In this document: piece after piece, positions 57,169-64,000 of the stretch | Position numbering within the stretch: the stretch's first letter is position 1 | Layout of the letters: each line of letters opens with the position of its first letter | Assembly (NCBI GenBank): GCA_032768795.1 | Contig: CP136490.1 | Location: forward strand, 2,356,001-2,420,000 | Reading direction: 5' to 3' | From: Tremella fuciformis | Lineage: Eukaryota > Basidiomycota > Tremellomycetes > Tremellales > Tremellaceae | Length of the DNA: 64,000 nucleotides | The notes under the pieces: generated by a model | Database searches by the model: none | What the model was told of the DNA's origin: nothing | The model's input: only the letters and a program-made list of their open reading frames with translations | Made by a program: the position numbers and the translations under genes

Positions 57169-57691
57169 TGTCGTGACTCTCAAGTGCAACACAGCTCGTG
57201 GCTCGCTACATCATACACATTTATAACACAATGGACTCGGCTGACACCTTCGTTTACTCGCACAAAAGTCGCGGCCGCCGTGTTCCTCGGACGGGACATT
57301 GAGCAGTACCCGTCAAATGTACCGATGCTAGTGACGAAGCAGTTACGTGCGTTCCCCCATGGGGACCTCTAACACCCACCACGCTGGGTTTGCTGGAATC
57401 GCCCGTCGGTTGAAAGGCGGGTCATTCGGGAGAATGGTCTTCTCTTTGGAAGTGGAGGGCCGTCAGCAATGAGCGGGCTGAAGGAGCAGTACTGCCAGAG
57501 ACATTAGGTAGACCTGCCGTGTCCGCTTCCATTGCATGAGCGCTGCCCACATGCAATGCTCGAACAAAGCTCGGAGTGTCGAGTGAGGTGAAGATGCTCG
57601 ACTTACAGCACTGCATCAGCTGACGTGACGTCATCCTGTAGTGAAGATCGCGAAATGTCGCCAGACTTGTAATCTTGTACATACTAACCCA
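57169..57691. other. Divergent intergenic region
   Basis: About 520 bp between the carboxylesterase start and the 2H phosphoesterase start, likely containing both promoters. ATTTATAACAC at about 57220 could be the esterase TATA region. No gene seen. Confidence 0.5.
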
Positions 57692-58421
57692 ATGGTCGAC
57701 GCTGCGAAGGCAGACCAGCGACAACACGGACAAGGGGACATGCCCGGCAGACCGCTGATTCTGACACTGCGCCTCGATCCCAAGACGCACGCCACGCTCA
57801 CCTCGCTCCGCGCGAAATACTTTCCCAAATCGCGCAACCACCTCGAGGCCCACATCACGCTCTTCCACGCCATCCCGGCACACCGCCGCCAAGAGCTGCA
57901 CCAACAGCTGGACGAAATATGCGCAAAGCGAACGGGGTGGGACGTGTTCGTTGGCGAGCCGAGCAAGATGGGGAAAAGAGGAGTGATGCTCCGCGTTCGA
58001 CAGCGGCCAGGCGGGACCGTCGAGAGTATCCACCAGCACCTCCAACATCGCCTGATGGACCGGTCTCTCTGGACCCACGGGGAGGAAGACGCTCCGACAG
58101 AGCAAGATCAGCGATCGATGGGCCGGCCACATATCACAATACTCAACAAAGCTCAAAATGAGGAAGAAGTGGACAAATGTCTGGCGGAAGTGAAGCAGAC
58201 ATTCGACGACATGAAAGATCCAGGGTCAGGGGAGAAAGTGGGTCAGATACACGGTCGCGCAGTGGGATTTCAGCTGTACGTCCCTACGCTTCTTTGGGTG
58301 GAGAGGGCTGATCGGCCGATGGGAGTACCTCGGCGGCCCATGGGGACATCTGCAGGATTACTGGCTGCAAGGTGAAGGCCCGCGCGGGTCGAAATCGCCA
58401 ACACATACATCCGGTCAGTAG
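57692..58421 (+). CDS. 2H phosphoesterase (2'-5' RNA ligase-like)
   Basis: Protein of about 230 residues with the two HxT motifs of the 2H superfamily: EAHITLFHAIP and RPHITILNKAQ, about 100 residues apart, which act on cyclic or 2',5' phosphodiesters of RNA. The N-terminus LILTLRLDPKTHATLTSLR and the block KMGKRGVMLRV fit the fold. Near the end the frame must change to reach WEYLGGPWGHLQDYW, the conserved W-x-Y-x-GGPW finish of the family; a GTACGT..GGAG segment of only 28 nt would do it, otherwise the product ends at 58375 without that block. Start at 57692 is the ATG closest to the first family strand. Confidence 0.75.
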
Positions 58422-58976
58422 AACACGTAGAAGCATAGACGGTAGAGTGTGGGGTATGTATCCGAGACGTACCCGCCTCTTGGTAGGAGGACGTAATGGA
58501 GCGGGTTGAATCCCGTGCGAGCCCTGGGCATCGTTCCGATGTTTATTCGTGGCTGCCACTTTTGTTGTTCCGTGCTCCGTCCGGGTTGTCGTATGTTTCC
58601 TGTCTGTCTCGATACCCATACCGGATGCCTGGCTGACCGTCGTTCTGTGAAAACGGCGCTAGCGACACGGGCGCGCTTGTCATGAGCGAAATCCACCTGA
58701 TCTATGGTGGTTGCCAAACAAGTCGCTTCGACGGACATGTATGGGCCTTATGGCGGTCTGTGCGTATCCAGATATCGTCAACCGAGCAAGCGAGTCCTGT
58801 GCAGTCTCGACTTGCGGCATCTCCGAACTCTGCAACATGCTCCAATGGCAGAAAATTAGACCAATGCATTGTTTTCCCTCGCCTGCTCAATACGATACCC
58901 ATTTTGTTATTCTTCACACTGGAAGCACACCCATTTCCTTGTCCTCGACTTCCGACAGAAGCGAAGTATATAAGCC
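58422..58976. other. Convergent intergenic region
   Basis: About 555 bp between the 2H phosphoesterase and sugar transporter 3' ends. No gene or repeat recognised. Confidence 0.5.
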
Positions 58977-60867
58977 TCACGCCACCCGCTCCTCGTGGGG
59001 CTTCTCGAGCCCATGCAAGTCGGCGCCGGGCTCCTGCGCGTCAATGCGCGCCCGCATGACCGCCGCCGCCTTGTAGTCGTCGACAATCTTGGCGAGCTTG
59101 CGCTTGGACCCGGGCCCAATGAGCCACTTCTGCTCCTGCTCGAACAGCTTGTCGACGTGCTCCATCTCGACGCCGGCCGTCTCGGGGATGAAGAAGTAGA
59201 TGACGGGCACCATGGACAGATTCATGATGCCCCAGCTGGACGTCAGTCGGTCCGCAAGGCAGCTGGAGAGGGGCGACTGACAAGAGGTACGTGCCCCACT
59301 TGATGTTGTTGATGAGCACAGGCGAGATCATGACCACGAAGAAGTTGGACAGCCAGAACGCCGCGTTGGACACGGCGATCGTCTTGCCGCGCGTCGCGAG
59401 CGGCGAGCACTCGACCGGCATGAGCCACGGGATGTTGACAAACCCGATACTGAACACCGTGTTGAACACGAATAGGAAGACCGTCGCTGCGTATCCCGCC
59501 TTGGACGAGTTGGGGAATGCGATCGTACCCGCCAGCACGGCCATACAGAGCGTTTGGCCTACCGCGGAGAAGAGCAGGAGGGGCCGGCGCCCGACCCGGT
59601 CGATGAGCGGGATCGCGAGAAAGGTCGCGAGCCAGTACTCGAGCCCGTTGAATCCTGACACGAGCGATGCCGTGTTACGTGTCATTCCTATCGTTTCTTG
59701 AAAGAGGACGGGCGCATAGTACGTTATCAGGTTGATCCCACTCCATTGAAGCAACGACAGGCCGACGACCCCAATGCAGAGCCGCTGGAAGTAACGTTCT
59801 TTGCCTTGGGTGAAGAGGGTACCCCAGCCGGTGTTGGACTCCTCCTCGGCGGAGAGAGTCCCGGAGATGAGTGTCATCTCGGTTTCCTGGGGTCAGCTGG
59901 CTGTGTTGGACTCTGTCGGGACGGAGTCACCACTTCGATGGCTCGTTGAGCAGGGTCGGCGGTAGCGCTGAGCATGTCGATGACGTCGCGAGCTTCTTCC
60001 GGCCGTCCGCGCTTGATGAGCACTCGGGGCGAGTCTGCCTGTCAGCCTTGTGTTCAAGTCGTGTGGGAGGGAGCAGCCCACCAGGGAGCCAGAAACACAG
60101 GAAGATGGCCAGGAGGGCAAGGATGACCTGGACGGAGAGAGGGAAGCGCCACGCCCAGTCCGTGTTGCCCGTCGTGGCAGACGTCGTGAGGCCGTAGTCC
60201 ATCCAGTAGGCCAGGGCGATCCCGAAGATGTTGATGTTGAGCTGCCAGCAGATGGCCTTGCCTCGCCCGCTGGCGCGGCAACACTCGCTGTTCCACGTGG
60301 GGAGACATGTGACGGCCATTCCTACGACTTTCAGCACGGCTTCATTCAGGCACGGCCGACTCACCGTTTCCGATACCGGTGACGATGCGGCCGACGATGA
60401 GCTGCGCAAGAGAGTACGACGTGAACTGCAGACTGCATTGTCAGGCTGCTCTGTATCTGGTGAGGGAGGAGACTCACATGGCGCCGACGATGAGGATGAC
60501 CTGGCCGAGCATGACGGTCATGCGCCGGCCGAAACGGTCGCCGCCAAAGATGACACTGAGCGAGCCGGCCGCACAGCCAATCTCGTACACCGCGACTGTG
60601 AATCCTTGCAGGGTGGCATTCCCATTGGAGATCGAGGGGAAGGTGCGCTCGAACGGGGCGCTGGTGAGGAAGCCTCCCATCACACCTTGGTCATAGCCGA
60701 ACAGCATGTTCCTGCGCTCAGCTCTCCGCCCATATGGTCTTTGCAACGGTGGAGGGCTCACCCGATACCGCATGTCAGGGTGATGCCCCACTCGATGAGC
60801 AGCGACTTGCGCCCCTGCCCACGAAAGTGGTCGGTGAACGTCGTGAATGGCGCCGTGAACGGTTTCA
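58977..60867 (-). CDS. MFS sugar transporter (sugar porter family)
   Basis: Twelve-segment hexose-type permease, about 520 residues, at the plasma membrane. MKPFTAPFTTFTDHF precedes MLFGYDQGVMGG, the G-Y-D-Q signature of segment one. Then FGGDRFGRRMTVM (loop 2-3 motif), LIVGRIVTGIGNG, PESPRVL-type sequence (here DSPRVLIKRGRPEEA), QWSGINLITYYAPVLF (the Q-x-x-G-x-N-x-x-x-Y-Y motif of segment seven), DRVGRRPLLL, and PVIYFFIPETAGVEMEHVD (the P-E-T-x-G motif at the end). Short introns, for example GTGACT..CCAG near 59890-59936, are needed. The first residue of the PESPR block is Asp, a small deviation. Substrate not determined. Confidence 0.88.
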
Positions 60868-61911
60868 TCGTGTATCAAATGTTTGGACTGACTAGTGGCG
60901 AGAGCGAGACAAGTCGGGTCGCGTGCGGGCGTGGTCTTATACACCTTGCGACGGCAGATCGATCCGGTACCACCCCGGGGACCCTTCCGGGTCGAGAGCA
61001 CCCCTTGGGGCAGTCTGGGGAAGGCTTCTTCGTGCAGCGCGAGAAGCAGACGAATTCACGACTGCTCCGGGTGCTCGATGATTCCGAGCGGTAGCGCTAA
61101 AGGCCTCTTTCGGATCTATTCACCTTGGGGCTCCGTCCTCCTCGAAGGATTCTCCCTCCGGCGCGGGCGAGGCGGGGACGGCGTGGGCTTAAGCATGTAT
61201 TTGCCAGGTAGGCATGTTTGGCGGTGGCGATGGCGTACAGACGCCCAGTCGTCTTAACTCCGCTTGCCGGGCCAATACCTCGTCTTTCAGCATGAAAAAG
61301 AGAGACGGCGCCCCGCATATGACGTCGGGGTCCATTGGCCCGTCGAGCGATTGTTCCGCGAGTCGTCCACTGAAATTGGACAGGCGAGCCGAAGTGGGCT
61401 TCCCGTGTAGGCAATGTTTGTGTTCGGCTGGGGCTCGCTGGGGAGTCAACGAGGTGTCGTACGTCCCCTTGGTCTGCCCCGGACAGATACATGCCCCGTA
61501 CATGCCCCCATGCTGACCCCTTGGCTTCTTAATTCTTAACGCTGCAGCCAGAGGTGGGGCCGAATGACATCCAGCCGGTGCTAATTATAAAACGACGGGA
61601 GTCTCGGCACGCATCTGGCCGGACACTAATGACTATTAGAAAAACTTCCTAATTCTCTGTTCGGCTGACTCGGCAACGATCCGAGCCCGGCCCGTTGAGC
61701 GGATTAGCTTCCAACGAACGACGAAATACTAATGAGCCACATGTGCACGTGATCTTCATTAGCTTTTCAAATCCTAATGGAGCGACTGGTGGCGAACTCG
61801 CGACTGCTTCGCGTCCTCGAGGCATCGACTGTCTCATCACCTGCCTCGATATGCGCAGCTGACCATGTACGCCCAGCGATACACCCCACGCCCTGACTAC
61901 GCAGAGTCAGC
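60868..61911. promoter_or_regulatory. Long divergent region, sugar transporter and NFKBIL1-like gene
   Basis: About 1.04 kb between divergent starts. 60960-61030 is G/C-rich with CCCCGGGG and CCCCTTGGGG elements that could be repressor sites of sugar-controlled genes. 61530-61790 is A/T-richer with repeated CTAAT/ATTAG words, including an inverted pair TACTAATGA..TCATTAGC around 61727-61765. No convincing gene. Confidence 0.4.
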
Positions 61912-62995
61912 ATGGCGTCGAGCAACGACTACGACGTGCCCCCTCCCTCGAAAATCAAGCTGTCAGCCCACCTCATGTGTTATTGGACGGACGCTGACGA
62001 GCAGAAAAGAGACCAAGCATGATAAGGCCGCCCGGGTATACAGGCGCGAACAGCGTCGGCTGCGCAAAGAGTCTGAGCGCATCTCCCGCGCTAACGGCTT
62101 CGCCGTCACCCCTCCCCCGTCGTCTCCCAGTCGCGTAAGACCCGAATCCCTCTCTCCACCTCGGCGCCGCCGTCGTGAGCACCTTCCGGAGGATGCAGAC
62201 CCAGACGACCGCCTGGAGAGAGAAGAGATGGCCGACAAGATGGCGTGGATGGAAGAAGAGGAGATGTACCGCTCCAACCCCGACCCTTTCTCGTCATACT
62301 CGGCCCATGTCCACATTCCCCACCGACACCGCGCATCGGCTGCACCCGGTGCATCCGCCTCCGTGCCACGCGACGCCGCGCGTGAGGTGCGTCTCGACGG
62401 CGGGGCCGTCCCGCCTCTCGGGGAGATGGACGAGGAAGAGTACGCCGAGTGGGTCCGCGAGGGCATGTACCGCCTCAAGAACCGTGCCGAGGTCGAGGAA
62501 CGCGAACGGCGTCAGAGGGACAAGGCCCGTCGGGAGGAAGAGGAAGAGCGCCAGCGCGAGCGCGCGAGGAGGGAGGAACGGAGGCGGATCAAGGAGCTCG
62601 AGCGGCAGAAGGGCAAGTTGGAGGAGGATAGGCGCCGCAAAGAGCGCGAGGGCTTTGGGAGGCGGTGGAAGGTCCTGGATAATCCTGCTGGGGATGGTGC
62701 CGAGGTGCAGGAGGTCGAGTTGGCGTTCGACAGTATACCGTGGCCGGTATACTCGGCTCTCCGCCGGCAGGGGGAGATGGACAAAGACGCCGTTCGAGAG
62801 TTCCTCGAGGCGCTGGCCCGGGACCGGGGAGAGGATCTGAAGAGGACGCTGCGCGAGACGATACGACTCTTCCACCCGGACAGGTTCTTCGGCCGCGTCC
62901 TCCCCCGGGTCCGAGAGGGGGATCGCGAGAAGGTCAAGGAGGGCGTCGAGCACATCAGCAGGATCATCAACGAGCTGGCCTCTGGGCCGATGTAG
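61912..62995 (+). CDS. NF-kappa-B inhibitor-like protein 1 (NFKBIL1) homologue
   Basis: About 345 residues. A 43-nt intron near 61961-62003 joins MASSNDYDVPPPSKIKL to KETKHDKAARVYRREQ in frame, so I place the start at 61912 rather than 61865. The centre is a long charged coiled coil (about 62470-62640; EERERRQRDKARREEEEERQ and on). The C-terminus VELAFDSIPWPVYSALRRQG, followed by FLEALARDRGEDLKRTLRET and IRLFHPDRFFGRVLPRV, is the diagnostic J-like NFKBIL1 end (F-x-x-I-P-W-P and H-P-D-R-F). The human relative is linked to splicing and immune regulation; the yeast role is unknown and there is no NF-kappa-B here. Ends at 62995. Confidence 0.78.
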
Positions 62996-63061
62996 CATAC
63001 ACACCACAACGCAGCATAGCATAGAGCGTAGAGCAGCATGTTCGTTTTCATACTGTAGCAC

Positions 63062-64000
63062 CTAGTGCCCCTCGCCCAGCCAGCGGTCGTCGCCCCACAT
63101 ACTGAGGTTCTTGCCTGAATCCGCGAGCCCCAAGCGGTCGCCCACCTCCAGCATGAGCTTGACGCCGTCCTGCACGCTCGTCGGGCCCGCCGCGTCTGGC
63201 TCGAGCTTCTTGAGGCCCTCGGCTGCGCGCAGCACGAGCTCGCGTTGCTCTGCCCGTCAGCCCTTCCCTCTCTTCCTCAAGCTTCGCTCTTCCTCAGGCT
63301 CCGCTTCGGAGAGAGACTCGCCTGGCCCGTCGTACACCAACGCAGGGGATAGGGAGAAGACCAGGAAACCCTCTGGTCGGAGGTCGGACGCCAGGCGCGT
63401 CGTGAAGAAGTTGAACGCGGCCTGTTGGGCGGTCAGCGAGTGTCTAAATGCTGGAGAGTTGAGAGGCGGACGGACCTTGCTCATCCCGTACGCCAGCGGC
63501 CCCGGGACGTCCGGGTACCGCTCGAGCATCTGTATGCTCCCCCGGCCCGAGCTTATATTCATGATCCGCTTCATGCGCCCCTTGCGCAGGAGAGGGAGTA
63601 GCGCCGAGGTCAGCACGGCGGGCGTGACTGCTCTCAGCCCCTTGACTCTTCGGGTCTTTGAAAAGGAAGAGGTAGGAGAGAAGGTCGGCGCACCCGAGTT
63701 GATGTCGAAGCTCGCTCGGAGGCCCTTCTCTATATCCTCCTCCTCACCCGCGCCAAACTTGAACGGGTCGGCACCGGTCAGACCTGCCCTCAGTCTCGCA
63801 CCCCTCATCGGTACCCTGAGACGACGAGACACACCGGCGTTGTTCACCAGCACGTCCACGCTGCCTCCGCTCAGCTCGGCCACCTTGGTTGCCGCTTCCT
63901 ACCCGTCAACGCAGCTCTGGATGAGTGGATGGGTTGTCGGGACTCGCCTTGAGCTGCACGGCGTCGGTCAGGTCACACACCACCTCCTTGACGTGCTCCA
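63062..64000 (-). CDS. Short-chain dehydrogenase/reductase (5' part outside window)
   Basis: C-terminal portion of an SDR whose start lies beyond 64000. Readable blocks: VDVLVNNAGVSRRLR with the NNAG motif, MKRIMNISSGRGSIQML with the catalytic Ser, and PLAYGMSKV with Tyr and Lys, interrupted by an intron before AAFNFFTTRLASDLRPEGF. FSLSPALVYDGPGES follows where a PG motif is expected. The end VKLMLEVGDRLGLADSGKN and LSMWGDDRWLGEGH closes at 63062. Exons are separated by several short introns. Cofactor-binding glycine motif not included in the window. Substrate unknown. Confidence 0.8.

Noticed and set aside
57422..58156. 244-codon minus-strand open frame
   Set aside because: It is the complement of the 2H phosphoesterase gene, which has clear HxT motifs.

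Overview
The window is nuclear DNA of a fungus, most likely a basidiomycete yeast of the Tremellomycetes/Trichosporonales kind (inference). Nearly every gene is split by GT..AG introns of about 40-55 nt. The gene types are fungal: Zn2Cys6 regulators, MFS carriers, an RTA1 membrane protein, a Helitron and CHAT proteases. All exon models below were joined by eye from reading frame and splice signals.

1-8.8 kb is a compact catabolic cluster: a class II aldolase-family enzyme, an RraA-type aldolase, a Zn2Cys6 activator, an MFS transporter, a salicylate-hydroxylase-like flavin monooxygenase and a small cupin. Together they look like uptake, ring hydroxylation and aldol cleavage of an aromatic acid under one local regulator.

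9-48.5 kb is the unusual part. Nine copies (A1-A4, B1-B5) of one unrecognised protein family, here called the WDGHF family, surround two genes for large CHAT-domain (caspase-like His/Cys) proteases. In each of two units an intact family member is transcribed head-to-head with a CHAT gene: A3 with CHAT1 near 16.9 kb, and B3 with CHAT2 near 41.2 kb. The copies fall into two sequence groups, each lying around its own CHAT gene. Most extra copies carry lesions: an 8-bp tandem duplication, a GT-to-AT splice donor, in-frame stops and frameshifts. This looks like a protease plus partner pair evolving by birth and death, comparable in layout to protease/effector pairs in fungal allorecognition and bacterial abortive infection. 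The molecular role is unknown. An RTA1-like gene, a second Zn2Cys6 factor, an SDR and a GH1 beta-glucosidase are interspersed.

20.86-29.06 kb is a probable full-length Helitron of about 8.2 kb just downstream of CHAT1. It has an apparently intact Rep/helicase gene, an OB-fold/RPA-like gene, a 2OG-Fe(II) dioxygenase-like gene, and a 3' end with a hairpin followed by CTAG at an A|T target.

48.5-51.8 kb is gene-poor and repeat-rich. 51.8-64 kb returns to ordinary genes: two SDRs (one cut by the window end), a secreted beta-trefoil lectin-like protein, a secreted type B carboxylesterase, a 2H phosphoesterase, a sugar transporter and an NFKBIL1-like protein.
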